Shown: positions 1-9,382 of the stretch, one piece after another
Position numbering within the stretch: position 1 is the first letter of the stretch
Layout of the letters: each line of letters opens with the position of its first letter
Position numbers and translations under genes: made by a program
The notes under the pieces: generated by a model
Told to the model about the DNA's origin: nothing
The model's database searches: none
Seen by the model: the letters and a program-made list of their open reading frames with translations, nothing else
Assembly: GCF_000725625.1 (NCBI RefSeq)
Contig: NZ_KL647083.1
Span: forward strand, 306,193 to 370,192
Direction: 5' to 3'
Source of the DNA: Streptomyces sp. NRRL F-6676
GTDB lineage: Bacteria; Actinomycetota; Actinomycetes; Streptomycetales; Streptomycetaceae
Length of the DNA: 64,000 bases

Positions 1-57
1 ATGTCACAGCCCCGCGCCCCTGAAAGGCAGGGCGGTGCACCTCACGAGGATCATGAG

Positions 58-845
58 TCACCCTTGTTGCAGCTCATGCCTCAGGGCTTCCAGTTCCGAG
101 CCCCCCGCCATCTGGGCCGTCAGCTCTTCCAGGGTGACCGTTTCCCTCGTGTACGTCGCCGTTGTCGTGCCTCTGTTGAGGAGGGTGTAGTGGTCGCCCA
201 CCAGGTGGGCGTGGTGGGGGTTGTGGGTGATGAGGACCACGCCGAGGCCGGCGTCGCGGGCGGCGGTGACGTACTTGAGGACGACGCCGGACTGCTTGAC
301 GCCCAGGGCCGCCGTCGGTTCGTCGAGGACGAGTACCTTCGCGCCGAAGTGGACGGCGCGGGCGATCGCGACGCACTGGCGTTCGCCGCCGGAGAGCGTG
401 CCGATGGGCTGGTCGACGTCGCGCAGGTCGATGCCCATCCGCAGCAGTGCCTCGCGCGTGGTGCGGCGCATGAGGCCGGTGTCCAGGCGTTTGAAGGGGC
501 CGAGGCCCTTGCGGGGTTCGGAGCCGAGGAAGAAGTTGCGCCACACCGGCATCAGGGGGACGACCGCGAGGTCCTGGTAGACGGTGGCGATGCCGCGGTC
601 CAGGGCCTCGCGCGGGGAGGCGAGGCGGGTGGGTTCGCCGTCCAGGGCGAGGGTGCCGCCGTCGTGCGGGTGCAGTCCGGCGATGATCTTGATGAGGGTG
701 GACTTGCCGGCGCCGTTGTCGCCCAGGACGCAGGTGATCTCGCCCGCGTGGACGCGCAGGGAGACGTCCTCGAGGGCGCGGACGTTGCCGTAGCGCTTGC
801 TGACGCCGGTCAGCTCCACGAGGGGCGCGCGGGGCGCGGGGGCGG

Positions 846-849
<4 letters not shown>
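58..849 (-). CDS. CUT2-type sugar ABC transporter ATP-binding protein
   Basis: This 263-residue cytoplasmic ATPase would energise import by the permease encoded just upstream. It shows Walker A (GDNGAGKST, near residue 40), the ABC signature LSGGERQ, Walker B (VLVLDEPTA) and an H-loop (LITHN). It has one nucleotide-binding domain, whereas RbsA/MglA-type CUT2 ATPases usually carry two, so it resembles the shorter FrcA-like type. The GTG start at 849 overlaps the permease stop (GTGA), which points to translational coupling. The substrate is not readable from this protein; neighbouring genes suggest a sugar or polyol such as inositol. It is the last gene of the operon. Confidence 0.93.
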
Positions 850-1873
<1,024 letters not shown>

Positions 1874-1877
<4 letters not shown>

Positions 1878-2920
1878 CGGGTGCCCCGCTCGGTGTAGCG
1901 GCGCAGTTCGGCGGCCTGGTCCTTGGTGACGATCTGGGGGCCGGTGAGGACGGGCTTGCCGCCGCCGAGGGCGTCGGCGTTGTACTTGTACAGCCAGAGC
2001 AGGTCGACGGCCTCGTAGCCCTGGAGGTAGGGCTGCTGGTCGACGGCGAAGCCGAGGCTGCCCTGCTGGAGTCCGGCGGCGACCTTGGCGTTGAGGTCGA
2101 AGGTGTCGATCTCGGCCTTGCTGCCGGCGTTCTCCTTGGCCTTGACGGCGGTGTCGGCGTAGGGGGCGCCGAGGGTGACGACGGCGTCGAGGGAGGCGTC
2201 GGACTGGAGCTGGGCCTCCAGCGCGGACTGCACGTCGGGCATGCTGGTGCCGTTGACGTACAGGTCGCGCACGGTGCCGTCGAAGGTCTTCCTGATGCCG
2301 TCGCAGCGCTGCTCGTGGCCGACGTTGCCCTGTTCGTGCAGGACGCACAGGGCCTTCCTTCGGCCGCGCCGGTTCAGTTCCTCGCCGACGGCCTCGCCGG
2401 CGGTGGTCTCGTCCTGGCCGACGTGGGTGAGCGCGCCGTACTCCTTGGACTCCGCGGAGCCCGAGTTGACCGTGATCACGGGGATGCCGGCCTTCTTCGC
2501 GCGGGCGAGGGACGCCTTGAGCGCGTCGGGCTTGGCGAGGGAGACGATGATGCCGTCGACCTTCTTGTCGATCGCGGTCTGGACGAGCTGTGCCTGCTCC
2601 TTGGCCTCGTCATCGTGCGAGTAGAGGAAGTCGATGTTGTCCTTGTCGGCGGCCTGCTTGGCGCCGCTCTGCACGATGTCCCAGAACGTGTCGCCGTCGC
2701 CGGAGTGCGTGATCATCGCGAAGGTCCAGCGGGGTGTCGACACCGCCGCCCGGCCCTGCGCCGACGCGGCCCTGCGGGCGTCCTCGGCGCGCTTGCCGCC
2801 GGTCGCGCTACAGCCGGCCAGGGAGGTCCCCAGCACCGCCGCCAGCGCGATGATTGCCCAGCTCCGTCTCCGTACCACGAGACCGTCGCCCTTCTTGTCA
2901 CCACTCGATCGAACAGACAT
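1874..2920 (-). CDS. Sugar-binding lipoprotein of the ABC transporter
   Basis: This 348-residue periplasmic-binding-like protein (Peripla_BP_4, RbsB type) has a signal peptide with an arginine-rich n-region (VVRRRSW), a hydrophobic core and the lipobox LAGC, so the mature protein should be membrane-anchored at Cys37. The binding-protein fold is recognisable from segments such as [13 protein letters not shown] and [14 protein letters not shown] near residue 15 (VVRRRS), preceded by an AAGGGCGA-like ribosome site, is a credible alternative start that still leaves a complete signal peptide. It heads the transporter operon. With the divergent Gfo/Idh dehydrogenase nearby, the likely ligand is an inositol-like polyol or sugar; this is inference. 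Confidence 0.92.
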
Positions 2921-2925
2921 TCCGT

Positions 2926-2936
2926 CCGATTATCGG
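2926..2936. promoter_or_regulatory. Short inverted repeat upstream of the transporter operon
   Basis: CCGAT-T-ATCGG lies 6 bp upstream of the binding-protein ATG. Its five-base arms are perfect, but the site is short and could be chance. It would be well placed to be an operator for the neighbouring GntR regulator, although it differs from the longer palindrome at 3877-3888. Confidence 0.25.
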
Positions 2937-3062
2937 TGATGCCGTGCGTGTGTACGGACACGAGGGCGCCGCGCACCGGTACCGGCGCGCGGGGTGAAGG
3001 CCGAGGTCAGAGGGTCGATCGGCGTACGGCGGGCGGCTGTTGGGGCACGCGGGGGCCGTCGC

Positions 3063-3827
3063 TCAGCCGCGGACGAGGAGCTGAAATTCGAACGAGTAGC
3101 GGCTGGGGCGGTAGGTGTGGGTGCCGTACTCGACGGCGCGGCCGGTGTCGTCGAACGTGGTGCGCTGCATGGTCAGCAGGGGGGCGCCGGCGGGCTCGTC
3201 CAGCCGCTCCCCCTCCGCCGCGGTGGCCGCGCGGGCGCCGATGGACTGCCGGGCGCTGTGCAGGGTGATGCCGGCCGCGCGCATCATCCGGTACAGGCCG
3301 GTCGCCTCCAGCTGTCCGCTGTCCAGGTCGAACAGTCCGGTCGGCAGGTAGTTGCACAGGTGTGCCATCGGCTCGCCGTGGGTCAGCCGCAGCCGCTCGA
3401 TGCGGTGCACCTGGGTGCCCTCGGCGATGCCGAGGGTGGCGGCGACCTCGGCGGGGGCGGGCTCCAGGGTGTTGGCGAGGACCTCGGTGGCGGGGCGCTG
3501 CCCGGCCGCCTCCAGATCGTCGTAGAGGCTGCTGAGCTCCAGCGGGCGCTTGACCTGGCTGTGCACGACCTGGGTGCCGACGCCGCGCCGGCGCACCAGC
3601 AGCCCCTTGTCGACCAGGGACTGGATGGCCTGGCGCACCGTGGGCCGGGAGAGCCCGAGGCGCGCGGCGAGCTCGATCTCGTTGCCCAGCAGGCTGCCCG
3701 GCGTCAGGGTCCCGTGCTCGATCGCGGCCTCGAGTTGCTGGGAGAGCTGGAAGTAGAGCGGCACCGGACTGCTGCGGTCGACGCTGAGTTCGAGCGACAC
3801 GACGGGGTCCACCTCTGGTTTGGGCAC
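3063..3827 (-). CDS. GntR family (HutC subfamily) transcriptional regulator
   Basis: This 254-residue regulator has an N-terminal winged helix (VPLYFQLSQQLEAAI, then LGLSRPTVRQAIQSL as recognition region, about residues 20-85) and a UTRA ligand-binding domain (about 105-250) ending in the typical RYSFEFQLLVRG. The HutC/UTRA type binds small metabolites and is usually a local repressor. The GTG at 3827 gives the family-typical N-terminus; longer starts would run into the palindrome in the divergent promoter region. It lies between the ABC transporter operon and the divergent Gfo/Idh gene, so it probably controls both, but this is inferred from position. Confidence 0.9.
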   Translation of the reverse strand: MPKPEVDPVVSLELSVDRSSPVPLYFQLSQQLEAAIEHGTLTPGSLLGNEIELAARLGLSRPTVRQAIQSLVDKGLLVRRRGVGTQVVHSQVKRPLELSSLYDDLEAAGQRPATEVLANTLEPAPAEVAATLGIAEGTQVHRIERLRLTHGEPMAHLCNYLPTGLFDLDSGQLEATGLYRMMRAAGITLHSARQSIGARAATAAEGERLDEPAGAPLLTMQRTTFDDTGRAVEYGTHTYRPSRYSFEFQLLVRG

Positions 3828-3876
3828 GGCCCGAGCGTAGTCGTGGCGCCTGGTGACGGGAAGTTGCGCAGTCCGA

Positions 3877-3888
3877 TTGTCCGGACAA
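3877..3888. promoter_or_regulatory. Probable GntR operator, perfect 12-bp palindrome
   Basis: TTGTCCGGACAA is a perfect palindrome in the 101-bp gap between the gntR-type gene and the Gfo/Idh gene, five bases upstream of a TTGACA hexamer. Its size and placement suit a GntR/HutC dimer repressing both directions. Binding is inferred, not shown. Confidence 0.55.
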
Positions 3889-3892
3889 ACCA

Positions 3893-3920
3893 TTGACACC
3901 GTGACGGCTGTCACCACACT
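3893..3920 (+). promoter_or_regulatory. Candidate vegetative promoter of the Gfo/Idh gene
   Basis: A -35 box TTGACA (3893-3898) and a weak -10 box CACACT (3915-3920) are separated by 16 bp. The start of transcription would fall within a few bases of the ATG at 3929, predicting a leaderless mRNA; no ribosome-binding site is visible. A second inverted repeat, GTGAC-GGCT-GTCAC (3901-3914), occupies the spacer and may be an additional regulator site. Confidence 0.45.
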
Positions 3921-3928
3921 TTGTTCAC

Positions 3929-4933
3929 ATGCGCATCGGACTCATCGGGGCGGGCCGGATCGGCACGCTCCACGCGGCCACGCTCAGCCGCCATCGCGAC
4001 GTGGGGTCGCTGATCATCACGGACGTCGATCCGGCGCGGGCCCAGGCGCTCGCCGACCGGCTGGGCGCGACGGCGGCGCCCGGGGTGGACGAGATCTTCA
4101 CCTGGGGCGTGGACGCGGTGGTCATCACGGCGGCCACCACGGCGCACGGCGAGCTGATCGGCCGGGCGGCGCGGTCGGGACTGCCGGTGTTCTGCGAGAA
4201 GCCGGTCGCGGTGGACCTGCCGGGCACGCTGGCCGCGCTCGCGGAGGTGAAGGCGGCGGGGACCGTGCTCCAGATGGGGTTCCAGCGCCGGTTCGACGCG
4301 GGGTACGCCGGCGCGCGGGAGGCCGTGCGCGCCGGGCGGCTCGGCCGGCTGCACACCGTACGGGCGCTGACGGCGGACCGCACGCCGCCGTCGGCCGCGC
4401 ATCTGCGGGTCTCGGGCGGGTTCTTCCGGGACACCCTGGTGCACGACTTCGACATGGTGCGGTGGGTGACCGGGCGCGAGGTTGTCGAGGTGTACGCGGC
4501 CGGGGCGGACGCCGGGCCGGAGCTGTTCCGGGAGGCGGGCGACGTGGACACGGCGGCGGCCGTGCTCACGCTGGACGACGGGGTGCTGGCGACGGTGACG
4601 GGGGCGCGGGTGAACGGGGCGGGGTACGACGTGCGGATGGAGCTGGCGGGCGAGCGGGACACGGTGGTGGTGGGGCTGGACGACCGTACGCCGATCGCGT
4701 CCACGGAGCTGGCCGGGCCGCCGGCGGCGGACAAGCCGTGGCCGGGGTTCCTGGAGCGGTTCGCGGCGGCGTACGAGGGGGAGCTGGGGGCGTTCGTGCG
4801 GGTGGTGCGGGGGGAGGGGGAGAATCCGTGCGACGGGTGGGAGGCGTTGGGGGCGCTTCGGATCGCGGAGGCGTGCGAGATCTCCCGCCGCGAGCGGCGT
4901 GTGGTGCGGGTGTCGGAGGTGGCGGGGGGTTAG
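3929..4933 (+). CDS. Gfo/Idh/MocA family oxidoreductase, inositol 2-dehydrogenase-like
   Basis: This 334-residue NAD(P)-dependent dehydrogenase has an N-terminal Rossmann motif GLIGAGRIG, the conserved EKPVA lysine motif (near residue 93) and the C-terminal substrate domain with HDFDMVRW, matching myo-inositol 2-dehydrogenase-like members of the family. The likely reaction is oxidation of a ring hydroxyl of inositol or a related sugar. It is divergent from the GntR regulator and close to a sugar ABC transporter, so uptake and first oxidation may be co-regulated. Substrate identity is inferred from context. The 3' end faces the P450 gene convergently across 60 bp, with no strong hairpin seen. 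Confidence 0.88.
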   Translation: MRIGLIGAGRIGTLHAATLSRHRDVGSLIITDVDPARAQALADRLGATAAPGVDEIFTWGVDAVVITAATTAHGELIGRAARSGLPVFCEKPVAVDLPGTLAALAEVKAAGTVLQMGFQRRFDAGYAGAREAVRAGRLGRLHTVRALTADRTPPSAAHLRVSGGFFRDTLVHDFDMVRWVTGREVVEVYAAGADAGPELFREAGDVDTAAAVLTLDDGVLATVTGARVNGAGYDVRMELAGERDTVVVGLDDRTPIASTELAGPPAADKPWPGFLERFAAAYEGELGAFVRVVRGEGENPCDGWEALGALRIAEACEISRRERRVVRVSEVAGG

Positions 4934-4993
4934 GGGGCGTGGGTGGCGGAGCCGCACATCGACACGGCCCCGCGCCCCCTTTGTCCCCGCCGG

Positions 4994-6178
4994 TTACCAG
5001 CGAATGGGCAGCGCGCGGAACCCCCGCATCAGCATCCCCGGCACTCGCGGGCCCGGGGGGCCGTCGAGGGTCAGGTCGGGGCAGCGGTCCAGCAGGGACC
5101 GGAGTGCCGTGCGGGCCTCCAGGCGTGCCAGGGGGGCGCCCAGGCAGAAGTGGAGGCCGTGGCCGAACGCCAGGTGGCCCTGGGGGGCGCGTCGGATGTC
5201 GAAGCGGTCGGGCTCGGGGTAGCGCACCCCGTCCCGGTTGGCCGAGTCCAGGCCGACCAGCAGCCCCTCTCCCTTGCCGATCAGCTGCCCGCCCAGCTCC
5301 ACCGGTTCCGCCGCGAAGCGGAACGTCGCCGTCTCCACCGGGCCCTCGTAGCGGAGCATCTCCTCGACCGCGCCGTCCATCAGCGACATGTCGGCGCGCA
5401 GCGCCGCCAGTTGCTCGGGGTGGGTGAGCAGCCCGTACACCCCGTTGGTGAGGAGGTTGACCGTCGTCTCGTGGCCGGCGACGAGGAGGATGAAGGCCAT
5501 GCCGCGCAGTTCCGTGCGGGAGAGCCGGTCGCCGTCCTCCGCGCGGGTGCGGATGAGATCGCTGAGCAGGTCGTCGCCCGGTGCGGAGGAGCGTTTGTCC
5601 TCGATCAGTTCGTCCAGGTACTCCGCCATCTGCCGCATCGCGGTGACGTGGCCGCCCTCGGCGGTCGGCGTCATGATCTCCGTCGACATCGCGCGGAAGG
5701 CGTCGCGGTCCAGGTCGGGCACGCCGAGCAGCTCGCAGATGACGGTCATGGGCAGCGGGTAGGCGAACGACTCCACCAGATCGGCCCGGCCGCGGGGCAG
5801 CATCGCGTCCAGCAGGTCGTCGGTGATCCGCTGCACGCGCGGGGCCAGCGTCTGGATGCGGCGCGCGGTGAACGCCCGGGTGACCAGCGAGCGCAGCCGG
5901 GTGTGCTCGGGCGGGTCGGAGACGAGCACGTGCCGCCCCATCATCTGCTCGTCGATGCCCTGTCCGCCGAGCTTGCGGAGGTCCTTGGCGAACCTCGGGT
6001 CCGCGAGCGCCGCCCGCGCCTCGTCGTACCCCACGACCAGCCAGCACTCCCACGGATCGGGCGACGGCAACCGCACCCGGTGCACCGGCCCCCGCTCCCG
6101 CAGCTCCGCGTAGACCGGAAACGGGTCCTCGGCGAACGCCGGGCCGTACTCCCCGAGGTCGATCACCTTGTCGGTCAC
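4994..6178 (-). CDS. Cytochrome P450 (CYP107-like)
   Basis: This 394-residue haem monooxygenase has the I-helix oxygen-activation motif AGHETT, the K-helix ExxR within EEMLRYEGP, and the haem-binding loop FGHGLHFCLG with ligand Cys345. Length and sequence style fit bacterial class I P450s of the CYP107 group. The GTG start at 6178 is preceded by GGAAGGGG. No ferredoxin or ferredoxin reductase gene is adjacent, so redox partners must come from elsewhere. It stands alone between the polyol locus and the aromatic catabolism island. A role in hydroxylating or demethylating an aromatic compound is possible but unsupported. Confidence 0.92.
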   Translation of the reverse strand: MTDKVIDLGEYGPAFAEDPFPVYAELRERGPVHRVRLPSPDPWECWLVVGYDEARAALADPRFAKDLRKLGGQGIDEQMMGRHVLVSDPPEHTRLRSLVTRAFTARRIQTLAPRVQRITDDLLDAMLPRGRADLVESFAYPLPMTVICELLGVPDLDRDAFRAMSTEIMTPTAEGGHVTAMRQMAEYLDELIEDKRSSAPGDDLLSDLIRTRAEDGDRLSRTELRGMAFILLVAGHETTVNLLTNGVYGLLTHPEQLAALRADMSLMDGAVEEMLRYEGPVETATFRFAAEPVELGGQLIGKGEGLLVGLDSANRDGVRYPEPDRFDIRRAPQGHLAFGHGLHFCLGAPLARLEARTALRSLLDRCPDLTLDGPPGPRVPGMLMRGFRALPIRW

Positions 6179-6313
6179 GGTTCCCCTTCCGCCTGCGCAC
6201 CGGGCCTTCCCGCAGGGAACAACGCGCGGGGACCGCGCTTGGTGCCCGCGCGGGGACGCCCGCCCACCGCACGCCGGAGGCGTCATGCCCCCCGGACAAC
6301 GACGCCCCGAGCG

Positions 6314-7366
6314 TCAGGGAAGGGTCTTCGTCGGTGGCGTTCTCAGGCTCACGGAGGGCATGACGCCGTAAGCGGCCTTGTAGGAGGCGGCGAATCGGCC
6401 GGTGTGGTAGAAGCCCCACCTGGTCGCGATCTCGGTGACGGTCGTTCCGTCGGTGGCCTCGGCGGCCAGCAGCTCACGATGGGCCCGGTCGAGCCTGACC
6501 CGCCGCATGTACTGGTGCGGGGTCTCGTCGAGCGCGCGACGGAACCCCAGTTCGAGCGCGCGCACCGTGAGACCGAGGTGCCGTGCCAGCTCGCTGACGT
6601 TGTACACCGCGGTGGCCTCGTCCTCGATCAGGCCCATCGCCGAGCGCACCGCCTTGCTGGGAGCCGCCCGGTAGGCCGGCCTGGCGGGGACGCCGAGGTC
6701 GTGCTCGAGGCCGAGCAGTACGGCGCTCAGGGCGTGCTCGGAGAGCCGGTGCAGCAGCCCGCCGGGAACGGCGGCGATGTCGTCGTAGCGTCCGAAGGTC
6801 TCGGCGAGCAGTCTGGCGGCGCTGTACACGGCGTGGGCCTGGTCCAGGGAGAGCACCTGGTGGGCGAAGCGCGGCGCCCGCCCGGTGTGCGGTTCGCCGG
6901 TCAGCGCGCGCGCCGCACGGGCCAGTGAGGTGGTCGTCGCGCGCAGCATGAGGGCGTCGCAGTCGGCGCTCCACTCGGCCAGGAAGCGCCCGTTCGCCGC
7001 GATCACCACGAGCGATTCCCCGGCCCGGGCGTCGACTGTCTCGTAACCGCGCCGGACGCGGATACGTCCCGACAGCGGGATCGCGATCCCGAGGTAGCGG
7101 GAGTCGGCCTGCCTGTCGACGGCCACCTCCGCGCCGTAGCTCATCCGCCCCACCCCGACGGAGCCGGTGTCGGCGTAGAAGGCACGCGCGTCGACGTGGT
7201 CGCGCTCCCCGGCGTGCGCGTGCAGCCGGCCCGGTGCCATGAACCGTCTGATCTCCCCTTCCGCCACCTGGAGATCATGGGTCTCGTACCGCTTGTAGGC
7301 GGCGAGCGCGCGCACGAGGGGGTCGTCGGCGTGCGCACGGGGGGCGTGGTCGAGCACATCGGTCAT
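6314..7366 (-). CDS. AraC family transcriptional regulator
   Basis: This 350-residue regulator has an N-terminal ligand-sensing region (AraC_binding_2-like, about 20-200) and a C-terminal AraC/XylS DNA-binding domain with two helix-turn-helix units (NVSELARHLGLTVRALELGFRRAL and the VTEIATRWGFYHTGRFAASYKAAYG signature). This arrangement is common in activators of aromatic oxygenase operons. The ATG at 7366 overlaps the stop of the upstream NmrA-like remnant (ATGA) and has a GGGAG ribosome site. It is the last gene of the minus-strand catabolic operon and is the best candidate regulator for the GCTTCGC-N4-TGG motifs found upstream of the island's operons. Confidence 0.92.
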   Translation of the reverse strand: MTDVLDHAPRAHADDPLVRALAAYKRYETHDLQVAEGEIRRFMAPGRLHAHAGERDHVDARAFYADTGSVGVGRMSYGAEVAVDRQADSRYLGIAIPLSGRIRVRRGYETVDARAGESLVVIAANGRFLAEWSADCDALMLRATTTSLARAARALTGEPHTGRAPRFAHQVLSLDQAHAVYSAARLLAETFGRYDDIAAVPGGLLHRLSEHALSAVLLGLEHDLGVPARPAYRAAPSKAVRSAMGLIEDEATAVYNVSELARHLGLTVRALELGFRRALDETPHQYMRRVRLDRAHRELLAAEATDGTTVTEIATRWGFYHTGRFAASYKAAYGVMPSVSLRTPPTKTLP

Positions 7367-7800
7367 GTGACACTCCCGAATGTCGACGCGTGGTCCGCCA
7401 CGAACCGCGCGAGCGTGCCGGGCGGGTGCCCGGTCACGCACTCCACATCGTGCGCCACGATACCGGCGGAGTTCTCACGGGCGTACAGATCCATGAGTCC
7501 GGCGGAGTCCTCACGGGCGTACAGATCCATGAGTCCGGCGGAGTCCTCACGGGCGTACAGGTCCATGAGTTCCGCCAGACGCCGCCGGATCCACTCGGGT
7601 ACCCCCGCCCGCGCCGCGCGCTCGCGCAGCCGCGCGGGGGTCGGCGGGACGTGAGTGACGCTCGGCTCGTCCGGTCCGGTGGCCGCGCTCCCGGCCGAGA
7701 CCTTCACGAGGTGGCGCACGCCGGCCTGGACGGCCGCGTCGCTCGGCCCGCACACGACGGACCGGCCGATGGTGCCCGTGGCACCGGTCACCGGGATCAC
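7363..7800 (-). CDS. Shrunken NmrA/NAD(P)-binding family protein with triplicated segment
   Basis: This 145-residue product keeps the Rossmann start VTGATGTIG and family C-terminal features (GVPEWIRRRLAELMDLYA, then DVECVTGHPPGTLARFVADHA), but most of the NAD(P)-binding and central region of a normal 270-290-residue NmrA-like protein is missing. The reading frame remains open. The segment LMDLYAREDSAG is present three times in tandem. It is hard to see how a functional dinucleotide-binding domain could remain, so this is probably a decaying gene. It may still be kept because its stop overlaps the AraC start codon and its translation may feed the regulator. The GTG at 7800 was chosen because it directly precedes the Rossmann motif. 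Confidence 0.7.
   Translation of the reverse strand: MIPVTGATGTIGRSVVCGPSDAAVQAGVRHLVKVSAGSAATGPDEPSVTHVPPTPARLRERAARAGVPEWIRRRLAELMDLYAREDSAGLMDLYAREDSAGLMDLYARENSAGIVAHDVECVTGHPPGTLARFVADHASTFGSVT
7463..7570 (-). repeat. Three tandem 36-bp units inside the NmrA-like remnant
   Basis: Units at 7463-7498, 7499-7534 and 7535-7570 are nearly identical (one or two differences each) and encode LMDLYARE(D/N)SAG in frame. The unit length is a multiple of three, so copy-number change keeps the frame. Confidence 0.95.
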
Positions 7801-7802
7801 GG

Positions 7803-8213
7803 TCAGTCCGCCCGGCCGGCCGGGGGCCGGGTGGCGACGCCCTCGTTGAGGCACCACTCCCTGACCTCGAACCGTCGCGCCCCGCGGGCGTGCATCGGGT
7901 CGGCCGCCGCCAGCCGGACGGCCTCGTCGAGGCTCGCGGCGCGGTAGACGAAGACGCCCTCGCCGTTCCACTCGGCTCCGTCCGGCGAGGCCAGCGGACC
8001 CGCCGCGAACATCACGCCGCTGTCCTCCAGGCTCTTCTGGTACGGCAGATGTTCGTCGAGCGCCGCCTCGACCGGCCCGAAGCCGTCGACCGGCCTGGAC
8101 CGGATCAGGAAGAGCCGCTCGGCGTGCAGGCCGAGCTCACGGGAGCGGCCGAGCAGGCCCTCCCAGGTCATGCCGTCGATGCGGTGGCCGCCGTCGGCGG
8201 ATTCGTCGCTCAT
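7803..8213 (-). CDS. YciI-related (YCII domain) protein
   Basis: This 136-residue protein has the YCII fold signature: an early segment with hydrophobic strands (RLFLIRSRPVDGFG), HLPYQKSLEDSGVMFAAGPL, then VFVYRAASLDEAVRLAAADPMHARGARRFEVREW, with the conserved Asp-Pro. YciI proteins are small alpha/beta-barrel dimers often located in aromatic degradation clusters, where some act like muconolactone isomerases. Here it follows the hydrolase gene by 33 bp and precedes the NmrA-like remnant by 2 bp. A role in handling a ring-cleavage product is reasonable but not proven. Confidence 0.85.
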   Translation of the reverse strand: MSDESADGGHRIDGMTWEGLLGRSRELGLHAERLFLIRSRPVDGFGPVEAALDEHLPYQKSLEDSGVMFAAGPLASPDGAEWNGEGVFVYRAASLDEAVRLAAADPMHARGARRFEVREWCLNEGVATRPPAGRAD

Positions 8214-8246
8214 CGGTCGCCTTCTTTCGCGAGGTGGTTTCGGGGC

Positions 8247-9353
8247 TCAGGCGTGGGGGTCGCCGTCCAGGAAGCCGCGCAGGGTCACGGCCGCCTCCTC
8301 CGGCGCCTCGAACGGCCAGAAGTGACCGGCGTCGAGCAGATGCAGGCCGCTGCCCGGCGGCAGCATGGCCAGCACGTCGGGGTCGCTGTAGAACTCGTGC
8401 GGCTGGCCGGGGTCGTCCCGGCCCTGGAGGAGCAGCACCGGGCAGCGCCAGGCCCCGATCAGCCGCGTACGGCGCTCCACCCATTCCTGGCGGAAGGACG
8501 AGGAGGTGAAGTAGCGGGGGACCGCCGTGTCGATGCCGGGGTAGGAGAACTCCGCGATCGTGCGGACGAGCAGCGCGTCGTCGACCGGCTTCGCCCCGAG
8601 GGCCGTGTAGGCGACGATCGTGGTGGTGCGGGCGTCCCGCAGCACGAACGGCGCGGTGGGCGCGGTGAACATCGGCTCCTGCGGGTGGAGGCTGGGGTGC
8701 AGGTGCCACAGGTGCTGCTGGCCGCGCCCGTACCGGATCACCCGGTCCCCCGCCTTCGCGACCAGGTGGTCGGCGGGCGGTGTCCCGCGATCGTGGGTGA
8801 CGATGCTGAAGCGGTCGACGCCGAGGGTGTCCAGCAGCGCGCTCAGCTGCTCGGCCACGCCCTCCTGCCGGTAGTCGCCGGTGCGTTTGTCGGACTGGCC
8901 GTATCCCTTGAGGTCGACGGCGATGCAGCGGTGACGGTCGGAGACGGCCGCCATCGCCAGGTGCCACTGGAACCAGGAGTCCGGCACGCCGTGCAGGAAG
9001 ATCACCGGCTCGCCATCGGCCGGCCCGCTCTCGACGTAGTGCCAGCGCACGGTCTCCCCGTCGCCGGGGGCCTCGGCGAAGCGGTGCGTGAACTCGGTTC
9101 CGGCGAGCACCTCGACCTCGCCGTCCGCGGTGGGCGGGGGCGCGGCGACCGCCGGGACGGCGGCGAGCCGCCGGGCGATGTCGCCCATCGGGGCGCCGGC
9201 GTCGAAGAAGTCCTCCGGGGCCGCGAGCATCTTCGGCAGCAGGTGCGGCAGTTCCCGCCACATCTCCGCCATGGCGGCCAGGTGGTGCGCCACCCGCGCG
9301 GGCGGCTCGGTCCAGCCGCCTTCGAGGCGGCCACTGGTGGGTGTGGACGTCAT
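8247..9353 (-). CDS. Alpha/beta hydrolase, epoxide hydrolase/dehalogenase type
   Basis: This 368-residue hydrolase has an N-terminal extension of about 100 residues before the core. The oxyanion-hole motif HGVPDSW is followed by the nucleophile elbow THDRG, so the nucleophile is Asp rather than Ser, as in epoxide hydrolases and haloalkane dehalogenases. Near the C-terminus GRDDPGQP and GHFWPFEAPEEAA supply the probable acid and catalytic His. Most family members read HDWG at the elbow, so Arg for Trp is unusual. It lies in an operon with a ring-cleavage dioxygenase and a fumarylacetoacetase-like gene, so it may hydrolyse an intermediate, but the Asp nucleophile does not match a classical meta-cleavage-product hydrolase. 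Confidence 0.85.
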   Translation of the reverse strand: MTSTPTSGRLEGGWTEPPARVAHHLAAMAEMWRELPHLLPKMLAAPEDFFDAGAPMGDIARRLAAVPAVAAPPPTADGEVEVLAGTEFTHRFAEAPGDGETVRWHYVESGPADGEPVIFLHGVPDSWFQWHLAMAAVSDRHRCIAVDLKGYGQSDKRTGDYRQEGVAEQLSALLDTLGVDRFSIVTHDRGTPPADHLVAKAGDRVIRYGRGQQHLWHLHPSLHPQEPMFTAPTAPFVLRDARTTTIVAYTALGAKPVDDALLVRTIAEFSYPGIDTAVPRYFTSSSFRQEWVERRTRLIGAWRCPVLLLQGRDDPGQPHEFYSDPDVLAMLPPGSGLHLLDAGHFWPFEAPEEAAVTLRGFLDGDPHA

Positions 9354-9382
9354 GGTCCGCTCCTTGACGAGAGGTGGGTGGG

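Noticed and set aside
7463..7570. CRISPR-like array
   Set aside because: The 36-bp units are contiguous without spacers, lie in an open frame and occur only three times.
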